Source: Sciurus carolinensis (taxonomy: Eukaryota; Chordata; Mammalia; Rodentia; Sciuridae). From it: 64,000 nucleotides of DNA. A program made the position numbers and the translations under genes. Below the pieces are notes generated by a model. It ran no database searches and was not told where the DNA came from. It worked only from the letters and a program-made list of their open reading frames with translations. Every line of letters starts with the position of its first letter. Within the stretch, counting starts at the first letter, position 1. The stretch spans positions 147,666,057 through 147,730,056 of the forward strand of contig NC_062219.1 in the NCBI RefSeq assembly GCF_902686445.1, read 5' to 3'. Shown here piece after piece: positions 11,202 through 20,760 of this stretch.

Positions 11202-11749
11202 CATGGGTGGGTGGACTTCTCATTATAGTGAAACTCAGAACACTCAGAAATGGGCACAAAAGGAAGAATTAAGATGAACCTCAATCATTGTTTCTTAAAA
11301 CAGACCTTCAAAAGCTAATGTCAGCAAGTGCCAGGCTCCTCCCTCTTTTGCTCCTCCACACCCTCGGGCTCTGGAATAGCACTGTGTGCGTCCTCCGGAA
11401 GCCAGCGGTTGGTGCTTGAACAGGGTGGCTGAAGCTCTGAAGAGGCCGGTCTGCCTCTCTGGGCTCTCCACCTGCCAGTCTGGCTTCCGGCTCCTCTGAC
11501 CCTTAGGCTGTCTCAACTCCCACCGCTCCTGGTCCAAACTCCCTGTCCACCTGTCCTGCCTCTGCTGCCTGCATTTGCTTCAACTACCTTATGTGCGTCT
11601 TCAGCCTCTTTCTTGAATCCTGGCTCCCGTCAAAACCTGGCTAAATGCACTTTGAAAAGCCAGGGCAAATGGAAGTGCCTGGGAAGAATTTGGAAAATCT
11701 GCAGCTTGCTTTTTATCCTCATACTCAAGGGCCAAGACAGCAGCTGAGG
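11202..11749. other. Non-coding sequence, nothing recognised
   Basis: Unique sequence between the L1 tail and a microsatellite; no gene features. Confidence 0.55.
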
Positions 11750-11753
11750 GTGT

Positions 11754-11807
<54 letters not shown>

Positions 11808-11829
11808 GAGGGAGGGAGGGAGGGAGGAG
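11750..11829. repeat. Compound microsatellite (TG)n(AG)n(GGGA)n
   Basis: A TG run to 11790, then AG units, then GGGA units up to about 11827. Such compound tracts are usually length-polymorphic. Confidence 0.95.
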
Positions 11830-12530
11830 AGTGCTTGGACCTCAGCTGTCTCCCTGGAGATGTTAACACGTACCCAGGGATATTCTTTCTTTTATTCTTC
11901 AGTTTCTCTTAGAACCTGTTCTAAAATTTTAAACCCTTTCGAGCTCCTTTGTATGAGCCACGTTTTGATCTCTTTAGAAGCTGTGGCAAGACTTAGGTCT
12001 TGCTCATGGTGATTTTACACGAAGTGACATCTGAGCCTCTGTTAGACTGCATTCCATAGCAATCTGCCCAGCCTGGCAGTTTAGGGACTAACTCCTGTTG
12101 TCTCTCAGCATATGGAGCCCTATGGGACGGTGCGAGTGTGGGTCTTGTCAGGGGGTCTGATTACCCGGCACTCAGAGATGGCAGTCTTAAGTGTGAAATG
12201 TAACAGGCCTTTCCAGAGCATCTTGATCTGTGAGCTGCTGGAGGCGGCGGGTGCTTTCCTATGGGGCGCGGAGCTTGCTAACAAAGCAAGCACATTTTTG
12301 TTCCTATCGGGACTAAGTCCATGGTGGCAACATTTGGCAAGTTGGGTAACAGGGAACAGAGATAACTGTGAACAGATGGGCAGCTATTAAAAGATTTGAG
12401 GGGCTTTCATCCTTTTTCAAATGGCCTTCACCCACCTACAAGATACCCAGTTCCCTTGCAAGAAGATTACGTAAAGGGTTCAATTAAATTTCTTCCTTTC
12501 TCCCCCCCCCCTTCAATTGCAATGGAATCA
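11830..12530. other. Non-coding sequence, nothing recognised
   Basis: No repeat or exon recognised. A C-run of 10 occurs at about 12502-12511. Confidence 0.55.
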
Positions 12531-12970
12531 AAAGCTCTGACGTGAAGAGGAAAAGAATAGATGAGAAATTTCTAATTTTGAATCCCCCTAGGATTCGATG
12601 CTGATTTCAGTTGTGCAGAGAACGCTGCTCCATATTTTGAAAGAGTCGCTGCTGGCAGTTTCAGAGAGATGACTTTCCAAAATAGACAGTGAGCCCTGCC
12701 TCCGTATCTGGTGACTGACATCGGGAGGCAGAATCACAGAGATGTACTCACGTTTGGAGGCGCATTACCTCGCCTCTGAAAAAGACGGCGGCACACCAGC
12801 ATTGTATTTAAACTCCGCACGAATGGAAAACGGAACAAAAGAGGATTGCATTAGCCTGGTTCCCAGGAGAAACGAACTGTGTACCCATCTCCGAGCAGTG
12901 TCCGCTTCCCATGCCCGGGGGCACAGTGTCTCTGGTGAAGAAGCACATGGCTCCTCTTTTGCTCAGAAGG
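12531..12970. promoter_or_regulatory. CpG-retaining cluster, candidate intronic regulatory element
   Basis: About 18 CpGs in ~430 bp of only moderately GC sequence, spread singly (AACGCT, GTCGCT, GACGGCGG, TCCGCACGAA, TCCGAG), in a region where CpG is otherwise rare. It lies 1.3-1.8 kb upstream of the start-codon exon. Retained CpGs suggest germline hypomethylation or constraint. A 111-codon frame (12742-13077) overlaps it but has no recognised domain. Enhancer or alternative-promoter function is inference only. Confidence 0.3.
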
Positions 12971-13217
12971 ATGCTCGGAAAGGTCTTCAGAGTGAGAAGA
13001 CCCCAGGCACTGGTTTAGAGGAGGCATGTTTGATTCTCTCTGGGGAAGCAGCCCTGTTCTGCCAAAGGTGGTCATAAGTAGGTGTGGTGAGGTTTACGGT
13101 GCTTCGGGGTGGCCACATTTGATTGGGTTCCATTCCTCAGAGGAATGTAAATGCAAATTCTAAGACCCATCATTTTAAGGTCCTTGCCCCATATACAGTC
13201 ATTTAAATATTTGTTTG

Positions 13218-13370
13218 GGCTGACTGAGGTGGTGCACACCTATAATCCCAGTGGCCTGGGAGGCTGAGGCAGGAGGATCGCCAGCCTCAGCAGTTTAGGG
13301 AGACCCTGTCTCAAAATAAGAAATAAAAAGGACTGGTGATATGGCTCAGTGGATAAGTGTTCCTGGTACC
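13218..13370 (+). mobile_element. B1-dID-type SINE, internally deleted
   Basis: B1-like half (GGTGGTGCACACCTATAATC, then GAGGCTGAGGCAGGAGG), short A-rich linker, and ID-like half ending CCTGGTACC. The segment between GGAGGATCG and CCAGCCTCAG is shorter than in other copies. Confidence 0.9.
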
Positions 13371-13440
13371 AAACATACATACATAAATACATGAATTTAT
13401 AAATATATACTTATTTATGAATACACACACACATATATAT
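13371..13440. repeat. AT-rich simple repeat in the SINE tail
   Basis: Degenerate CATA/TATA/ACAC units (CATACATACATA, then ACACACACATATATAT) that probably grew from the SINE A-tail. Confidence 0.8.
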
Positions 13441-14289
13441 TTGTTCGGAAGTGGGAAGGATGACTAGCTAACCCCACTTTTATCCCATCCCTTAACTTAA
13501 ATTCCTATCTATTCCAGCAAGAATACAGAGTAACTGAAGATCGTGCCCCTAAAATCCACCAAGCCTAACACAAAATTTTGCCCAGACATAGCCAGCAGCC
13601 TTACAAAAGGAAAATAACCATTTCTAATATTTTACATTAAAATCTAACCCACCATTCAGAATCATTTTCATTTAAGCTAATTCAGCAACAGAAACACGGG
13701 AACCAACTGGCCCTGGGGCGTGGAGACTCTCCTCCCAGCTACATGGGGCACAGTTTCAGAAATTCAGTTTTGTGCTGGGCTGTTTGGTTTTCTCACTACT
13801 CAGTAAACAAGGATTATCCATGGGTTTGGAGTCCCCTGGGGAATTATGCTTTACCAGGAAGAGTTGTGGAAAATTGTTAAAATATCCCCCCACCATTCGG
13901 CAGAGCAAAAGTCGGCAGTATTGCTTTTGGGGTACGTGTTTGCGGGCACTTAAGCAGGTACCATGTCTGAATTGTGTCTTGTAACAAGGAAGTTGAGAGG
14001 CGGCGCTGGGGAGTGATGTAGAAGAGGGGATGTGTGTCTTTCATCCTCATTTGTATGTTACGTAAAAAGCACTGAATTGAATAGAAAATAAGCTTAATGT
14101 AGTTGGCTTTTTTTTTTTTTTTTTTTTTGTTCCAAGTTTTGTGTTGAATCTCAGGCACTTTCTGGATGTGTGGAGATGGGCCTGAGGTCACCAGCCCCGC
14201 TCTGAGGGCTCTTCCTTTTCCTCCCGCTGGGGTGTGAGGGTGTCACCCTGGTGCTCACGTGGCCTCCCTTTGTGTGTGTGTCCTTCTAG
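13441..14289. other. End of CAP2 intron 1
   Basis: Unique sequence with a 20-base T-run near 14109-14128. The last 40 bases are pyrimidine- and GT-rich and end TCCTTCTAG, a good 3' splice site for the exon at 14290. Confidence 0.6.
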
Positions 14290-14290
14290 A

Positions 14291-14411
14291 ATGGAAGCCA
14301 TGCAGAACCTGGTGGAGAGACTGGAGCGCGCTGTCAGCCGGCTGGAGCAGCTGTCTGCGGAGTTACACGGGCCTCCTGGGGACTGTGGGGAAGTTAACGG
14401 TGTCCACAGAG
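14291..14411 (+). CDS. CAP2: CAP2 first coding exon (codons 1-40 plus one base)
   Basis: CAP2 is a cytoplasmic actin regulator, abundant in heart, skeletal muscle and brain, that works with cofilin to depolymerise filaments and recharges actin monomers. This exon encodes the N-terminal oligomerisation segment. LVERLERAVSRLEQLSAEL (residues 7-25) is an amphipathic helix with the family's RLE motifs and spaced Leu/Val, able to form a coiled coil. The acceptor is TCCTTCTAG before 14290 and the donor is GTAGGG at 14412, leaving phase 1. The ATG is the second base of the exon, so the 5' side of its Kozak context comes from an upstream exon; +4 is G. A second Met at codon 4 is also present in human CAP2. 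Cys32 (in GDCGEVNG) matches the cysteine reported to form the CAP2 disulphide dimer. Residues 38-40 (VHR) lie in a variable linker. Confidence 0.93.
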
Positions 14412-16370
14412 GTAGGGCCGCGCCGGCATCGCGTGGGCTCCGCGCGGGTCGCTTAACTTGGTGCTCCTCGTTCCACTGTCCAGAAACATGTCCGCCTGCT
14501 TTCGGCCACATTCCCTCCTCCTGCCTTTCTGTGTGACCGTAAGCAGTCCCTGAAAGAGAGGAGGAAAAAAAAAATCCATTTTCTGTCCCCATAAGGATGA
14601 ACATAATTTACACACCAATTATCAAAAATGACAAAATTTTAAAAGTTTCAACCTGCAATCCCCCAAAAAATCACCAACATCTGTGCCTCTTAAGAGCGGA
14701 GTCCATGTGCCAAATGTCATTATTCTTCCATGTTAGTGTTTATACGGCTGTTCCAGCGCTCAATGGCTGTATTATCTAAGTCATTATCAAAAAAAGAAAC
14801 AAATGTTCTCAATCGCAGCATGAACTGGAAGGAATTATTCTGTCGAGGACGATGATTTTAAGGAGAACAAGTCCTTGTGTTTAGGAATTGCATCTTTGAG
14901 GGAAGCCAGTCTGATGTGAAGGGACATAAGAGTGATGTGACAGGGCCACCTCACAAGGTCACCTTTGCCCGATCACACTTTGAAAACTATAGGCCAAACA
15001 TTTAAACAAAAAAAGATTCCTAAAACTTGTAGGTTCAATTAAAAACAAAACAAAAAAAAAAAAGTTGTTTCTCTAGGATGGGACCCTATACGGCAGACTC
15101 TTCAAGTTATCTCTAATAATTTCTCCAGTTCCTTCTTGTCTAAGGCTGCAGTTTAACAAATGAAAATACAGGGCACGAGTTAAATTTGAATTCCAGATAA
15201 AGAATTTTTTTTTTTTTTTTGGTATAAATGTGTCCCAAATACTGCATGGGCATACTGCACGGTACATATTTATACTAGAAATTTATTCATTGCTTATCTG
15301 AAATTCAAATTCGACTGGGCAATCTGTATTTAGCTTGGCAGTTCTATTCTTGTCCCATGTGCACCTCCTTCTTATCTGACCCGTTTTGAATGCTGTCGGC
15401 TCTGGGGGTCTTGTGGAAGAGGAGGCTTCAAATCAACTTCCCCAGGAAAGACCTACATTGGTGCTTCTAGAATCTCGGGCGTATTGGAGCTGTGCCTTGC
15501 ATTCCATGCCATGGGACAGAAATGACTGTGAGCCCAAATGTGCCGGCTGTCTTTTCCCCAGAACACAATGAAAATTATGCCCTGAATGGATTGGAAGGGG
15601 CGTGGCTTGGAGGACGGCTGCCAGGGGCCTGTGAGTTTTTTCCACAACTGAAACACATTCATGATTTCGCTTTAAGTCTTTGTTAGCTGTACAGTTGGTA
15701 CGGAGACTCCTAAACCTTGTTTGTAAGAAAATATTTTCCAGTTCTTCAGTAACTTTGTTTCATTCTGCCCTGGCCTCTGGCTGATGACAGAACTTTCTCT
15801 AGATTGCTGACCACAAATGTAAAGTCTGTGAGTGATAAAAAACAAGCCAAGATCTTAACCATGGAGATGGAACCATGTTGTTAAATAAAGAAAAATCAGC
15901 TCGACCTTTGGAACTTTATGTATCTAGAGGAGTAGTAGATTGAACTTTGTGCGTTCTTTATTAAAATAATTTTTCTGGGAAAATTAATAGGCTAGTAAAA
16001 TTAGAGGACATATAATTAAATTAGCTGGTGTTTAAACAATGTTTTCTAATACAGCACATCATTTCAAACCATTTATTAAAGCAAAGATCTTCTAAAACAA
16101 CTTAGCAATTTAGTATCCTACTTGAAATGAAGTAGGGTAATTAATAAGGAAGATAATTAGTAAAATGTCTGGATGAGGCCCATCCCTTAAAACATCTTAC
16201 AAGTCCTAAACAACATCATTTCCATTTTTTCTTTCTTCATTACTATGTGTTAGTAATTTCCTAAATTCTATTCTTAAAAAATTCTTCGGAACAACTTTTT
16301 ACTATAAATATAAACATCATCATTACTATGGTTTAACTAAAGTCAAATTTAAAAAATAAAAATTATTTAG

Positions 16371-16438
16371 GACCTGGAGGGTGGCTGAGTAGTAGAGTAC
16401 TTGCACAAAGCCTGGGATTTGATCCCCAGCCCCCAAAA
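16371..16438 (+). mobile_element. Diverged ID-like SINE fragment
   Basis: The phrases GGGTGGCTGAGTAGTAGAG and GGGATTTGATCCCCAGCCCC match the tRNA-like body of ID elements with several changes. Short, old copy without a clear target-site duplication. Confidence 0.65.
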
Positions 16439-16604
16439 AGTTTTGTTTTGCTATATTTTACCTTAAAAGAAATTTCTAGAAAGAGCATAATCCATTACAA
16501 ATACATAGTGCACAGAGTGCAAAGGTCTGCTATGTTAGTGCTGTGATATGTTTTATGACATGGGCCTCCCCTCTCCCGCCCCACCCCCATAATTAGATAA
16601 GGCC

Positions 16605-16715
16605 AGCTCAACAACCTGAAGAGAGGTACTTTTGCATTCCCGCCAGGTGACAGGCACCGTGCTAGGTGCAAGGACATCGCAGATAAATTATACAGTCTAG
16701 TCCTCGGAACCTTGG
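16605..16715 (+). repeat. Possible MIR/L2-like remnant
   Basis: CAGGCACCGTGCTAGGTGCA followed by CAGATAAATTATACAG resembles the 'gcaccgtgctaggc' core shared by MIR and L2 3' ends. Weak and only by eye. Confidence 0.35.
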
Positions 16716-17023
16716 GTTTCCGTGCATTAGTATTCAGAACTGCAAATGCTTTGATTAAGAGATGCTCAAAGGATACAGACTGGTGCAAAGGCAGACCATT
16801 AAAGGCTGCCCGGAGGAGGTGTGAGCATAGGGGAGCCATGAAAGGAAATTAGAAAATATTCTCTTTCATCACCGAACCTTCTGCTAGGTAGAGGCCTCTG
16901 TCGCCTTTCCGAAACTTTCTCCCGCTTTAAATACTCAGCAGAGACCTTGGGCCTCTTCCACAGCAGCAAACAGGTTTATCCATTTCCAACTGAACCTGTT
17001 AGGTGTCTGGGGCTTGTCCTCTT

Positions 17024-17150
17024 AGGTTCAAGAATTTTTTTTTTTTTTTTTTTTTTTTTGCGGTCCTGGGGATGGAACTCAGGGCCTTGTGCTTGTGAGG
17101 CAAGCACTCTACCAGCTGAGCTATCTCCCCAGCCCAGGTTCAAGAATTTT
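17024..17150 (-). mobile_element. ID-type SINE with perfect 15-bp target-site duplication
   Basis: AGGTTCAAGAATTTT occurs at 17024-17038 and 17136-17150. The enclosed element is antisense: long T-run, GGGGATGGAACTCAGGGCC, GAGGCAAGCACTCTACCAGC, CTGAGCTATCTCCCCAGCCC. A young insertion in CAP2 intron 2. Confidence 0.95.
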
Positions 17151-18085
17151 TAATTTAAGACAACTCAGTTTCAACAGTCTTCTTGAAACTTTGTAAGTGC
17201 AGAGAGCTGTAAATAACTGTTTCCATCCCCTTGGGGGTGGGTAAAAGTGGGCAATGAGGGAGAAGAGAAAAGGAAGGAAGCTTTATCCTCTAGTTTTATG
17301 AGTGAGGATGATGTACTAATACAACAGAAGAAAGGAAATGCTAGATTGGGTATTGGATTTTAATAGCCTGTAATTCTAACTTTCTCAATATGATGTTTCT
17401 CAATTTTAGGGGCAGAAAGTCAGAAACTTAGGTTTTCTTCATTTAATTAAAAAAAAATAGGGAAAGAACACAGAGCACACTGGCTGGTCTGTTGTCACTT
17501 CTACTCGAGGGTCACCGGGCACTGAAAACCTGGGGGACTCTCCGCACTCGCTGTCATTGCATGTGGCCACCTCTCCTCCCTCTGGGAACAGGAAGAGTGA
17601 AGTCAGCGTTCTTTGTCTCCCCACCCAGGTCCGTCCTGCCCTTATCTTTTGTCCTGGGGGACTCTTGGCAGCTATCTGTAAGGATGGCCTAGCACCTGGA
17701 CAGGTCCTTGTAGAAGAAAGCCCAGTGGCTTTGGATGAATCTGACTCAGTTTGGTTTTCGGATTTGCCTTTTATTTAGTCTCTAGAAGAGAAAGGCAGGG
17801 CCCACGCCCTGTCTGCATCTCCATTACCTCCTCTGGAGTGCCATACCGCTGCCCGCCTCCCTGAGCGTGGTCGGGAAGGAAATGAAATGCTGTGGCCAAA
17901 GTCCTTCCTCGGGAAGGCGGGAAGAAGTGTTTCCTGAGCCCTTGAGAGGTGCTCAGTAGACAGGCACTGAGCGAGGGCATGACTTCATGAACAGATTAGC
18001 AGCAAGGACGTTGATATTAAGCTTCCATGTTACCTAGTGCAAGGCAGTCCTGGCTACCAGGGAATAACAAAATGTCCCTCTTCAG

Positions 18086-18186
18086 GTGTGGCGCCCTCCG
18101 TAGAAGCCTTCGATAAACTGATGGACAGCGTGGTGGCTGAGTTCTTAAAGAACAGTAGGATCCTCGCTGGTGATGTGGACACTCAT
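18086..18186 (+). CDS. CAP2: CAP2 second coding exon (codons 41-74)
   Basis: The acceptor CCCTCTTCAG precedes 18086. The first two bases complete the split Gly41 codon, and the frame runs VAPSVEAFDKLMDS, VVAEFLKNSRILAGD, VDTH to the donor GTGAGT at 18187 (phase 0). This is the linker after the oligomerisation helix plus the first helices of the helical folded domain, which in CAP proteins binds the pointed end of cofilin-decorated actin. FLKNSRILAGDV is diagnostic for CAP2. Differences from human as I recall it (V for M at 56, D for E at 72) are conservative. No stop or frameshift. Confidence 0.93.
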
Positions 18187-18329
18187 GTGAGTACTTCCTC
18201 CCTTCTCCATGGAGAATCCAGAGTGGCCAGCCCGGCCTCTGACAACCTTGGTGGCATGAGGAGGTCTTATTTATTTATTTTTCTCTCTGGCTAGCATGGC
18301 GGTAGCCAAAACAGCCATTAGTGCAGTCA

Positions 18330-18870
18330 CTGGCTCACTCATTTCTCAGTGCCTATCATGATGGGGCGTTGCCAGGCTAGAAGGCGGGAGGTCAGGAATG
18401 GACAAGAGAAGCCAAGCCTTAGCCGCACAGAACTTTCACTTTACTATGGGAAGAAGGCAACATATGAACATATAAACTAATTCAGAAAGGACAGGTATGA
18501 CCAAAAAAGTAAGAAGGCAGCGTAATGCTCTAGAAAGTGCTGGGAGCAGGGACGTTGCTTTAAAAGGTGTGTCTGGGGAGGTGACATTGAGCAGAGATGT
18601 GCATGGAGAGGAAGTGAGCCCTGTAGTGATGCAGGGAAGAGACCCTCAGGAAGAGGATGCAGCCAGCTGGCGTGTTCTCAGGGAGCAGAAGGCCCGGGAG
18701 AAGGGAGTTAGGGAGAGATCACAGGAAACCAGACCCCAGTGGGGCCTGTCAGTCACAGTAAGGGAATTTGGTCTTATTCCAAGTGGGAAGAGGCCAAGGG
18801 CACTGGGCAGAGAACTGGGGGCCACTTGGCTTGCGCTTTAAAAAAGATACTTTGGCTACACTGACTCAGT
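18330..18870 (+). mobile_element. Ancient L2-like LINE fragment, sense
   Basis: The order of phrases (CAGTGCCTATCATGATGGGG, GAGGTGACATTGAGCAGAGA, TTTGGTCTTATTCCAAGTGG, AAGATACTTTGGCT) follows a common ancient mammalian repeat that I take to be the L2 3' region. Class by eye only; very diverged. Confidence 0.5.
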
Positions 18871-18919
18871 CACCAGGCACCCCTCTTCTTTCCTTAAAGT
18901 GTAGTCTGAGGATCTGCCC

Positions 18920-19555
18920 TCACATCCGTTAGGGTGACCACTCTCAGAAAAACCCAGGAAGCAGTGAGTGTTGGCGAGGACGTGAGGATATTGGTGAGAA
19001 TGCAGAATGGTTACCTGCTGTGGCAAACGTTTTGAAGGTCCTCAAAAAACAGAAAAGAGAATAACCGTGGTTTCAAAGAGACATCATACACCCATGTTCA
19101 CAGCGGCTGTTCCCAGGGACCAAGAGGGGGGAGCAATCTAAGTGTCCGTTGACAGATGAATGGATCAAGTAAATGTGGTACAGACCTACAACTGAATATT
19201 ATTCAGCCTTAACAAGAAAGAAAATTCTATTACATGCTCTAAAGTGGTGAGTTCTGAGAACTTTTCTGCTAAGGGAAATAAGCCAGACACAAAAAGACCG
19301 GTATGTGATTTCATTTATCCGAAGTACCCTGAGGAGTCAAATGCACAGAGACAGAAACAGAAGGGTGTGCTCGGAGGCTGAGGGAGGTGGGGGAGTGGGG
19401 CGCTGTTTAATGGGTACCCTCTTAGTTTTGCATGATGAGAAAGTTCTGGAGAGGCACACCACCACGGGTATCCTTAGCACTACTGAATCGTGTACTTAAA
19501 GAGTTAAGATGGTAAATTGTGCTGTGTGTATCTTACCACCTTTTCTTTAAAGTAC
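18920..19555 (+). mobile_element. Old L1 3' fragment, sense
   Basis: Recognisable in order: AGTGTTGGCGAGGACGTGAGG, CCCATGTTCACAGCGGC, AACTGAATATTATTCAGCC, GGGAAATAAGCCAGACACA, CTTAAAGAGTTAAGATGG. Highly diverged, no open frame; directly follows the L2-like piece. Confidence 0.8.
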
Positions 19556-20560
19556 AGCCTGAGTAAAAGTAAAATCAGAAAATCTGAGAATCCCTGGATT
19601 GGAAGAGACCTTTAACGATGTCTAGGCTAACCTCCTGCCCTCCTGCTTGTACACGCTTGACATTGACACTCTTTAAAATGTTAGCATCTTTCCTAAGGTT
19701 GGTCATTACTTGCGTGCATTTAGTTGAAAATCTAAATAGCCAAACCAATTAAAAACTTAAGAACAAACTTATCACCAGGTTCTTTTTTTTTCCACTGGCT
19801 TTTGTTGGTTGCAGAGGATTGAATTCCAAATCCGTCTGCTTTTAGGTTTCTTACCAATAGGACAAGGGGGTGAAACCATTTTCAGTGGAGATTCACAGAA
19901 AATCTGTTTCTGGAATGAAGTTGTGGTTTGGGGTTTAGGAACAAAAGGTAAAAAAGGGCTCTCTCTTTGCTCCTTCTCCAGTCACCAACTTCCATGAGCC
20001 CAACTCTGGTCTTGCAGGGAATTCAGGGGCTCAGTTTTACCAGAGATGCCAAGGTTGCAATGAAATGATAGCTCATCTCGTGACATTGTATCCCATTAGA
20101 GTTGTTTATCATACCTCAGAAAAGCAAAGATACTTTTTATCGATATTTCTGTTGAAATACCCTTTGGTGTAGATTGGGTAGCTTTGTCACACTTGAGTTC
20201 CAGAAAAGACTGTACTAAGACCTGCCCACGCCAAAGGTGCTTCATAGCTCCACCGTCACGCTGGTCTATCCTCGTCAGCGTTTTTATTTACAAGAAACCT
20301 GTGTGCAGCAAGATAGAGCAGGAACTTCTTGTATGCCGAGGTATGACCACACCAGACAGCCAACATGCACACATGTCCCCAGAACAGTAAAAGCCAGGCC
20401 GGAGTGGTCAATGAACACACACACTCTTGAACACACTGTTATTGCTACCATTAGTTAATGCTGACAGTATGCTTCCAGGGTCCCCAGGGCTGGTAATTCT
20501 TACCAGTAATATCTCCCAACATTCTAGGTGGAAACTTTTCCCTAGAGAATAATGAGGCCT
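19556..20560. other. Intron sequence, nothing recognised
   Basis: Unique sequence between an L1 end and a SINE; no exon signals that I trust. Confidence 0.5.
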
Positions 20561-20760
20561 ATAAATAAGTAGTTCTTCGGTAGTGCATGTCTGTAATCCC
20601 AGCATCTGAGGAGGCTGGAGGCAAGTTCAAAGCCCGCCTCAGCAACTTAGTGAGGCCCCAAATAACTCATCGAGACCTTGTCTCTGAATAAAATATAAAA
20701 AAGGGACTGAGTGCCCTGGGTTCAATCCCCAGTAATAAAATAAATAAATAAGTAGTTCTT
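20561..20760 (+). mobile_element. B1-dID-type SINE with perfect 17-bp target-site duplication
   Basis: ATAAATAAGTAGTTCTT occurs at 20561-20577 and 20744-20760. Inside are the B1-like half (TGTCTGTAATCCCAGCATC), the linker, and a shortened ID half (CCCTGGGTTCAATCCCCAG). Confidence 0.93.

Larger units (their letters stand above)
14412..18085 (+). other. CAP2: CAP2 intron 2 (3,674 bp)
   Basis: Bounded by GTAGGG and CCTCTTCAG. It holds an A-rich run near 15042-15063, a T-run near 15207-15220, AT-rich unique sequence at 15.7-16.4 kb, an ID-like fragment at 16371 and a recent ID insertion at 17024. I see no other exon. Confidence 0.85.

Noticed and set aside
12742..13077. 111-codon frame as an upstream CAP2 exon
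   Set aside because: No matching splice sites, no homology recognised, and CAP2 is not known to me to carry extra N-terminal sequence.
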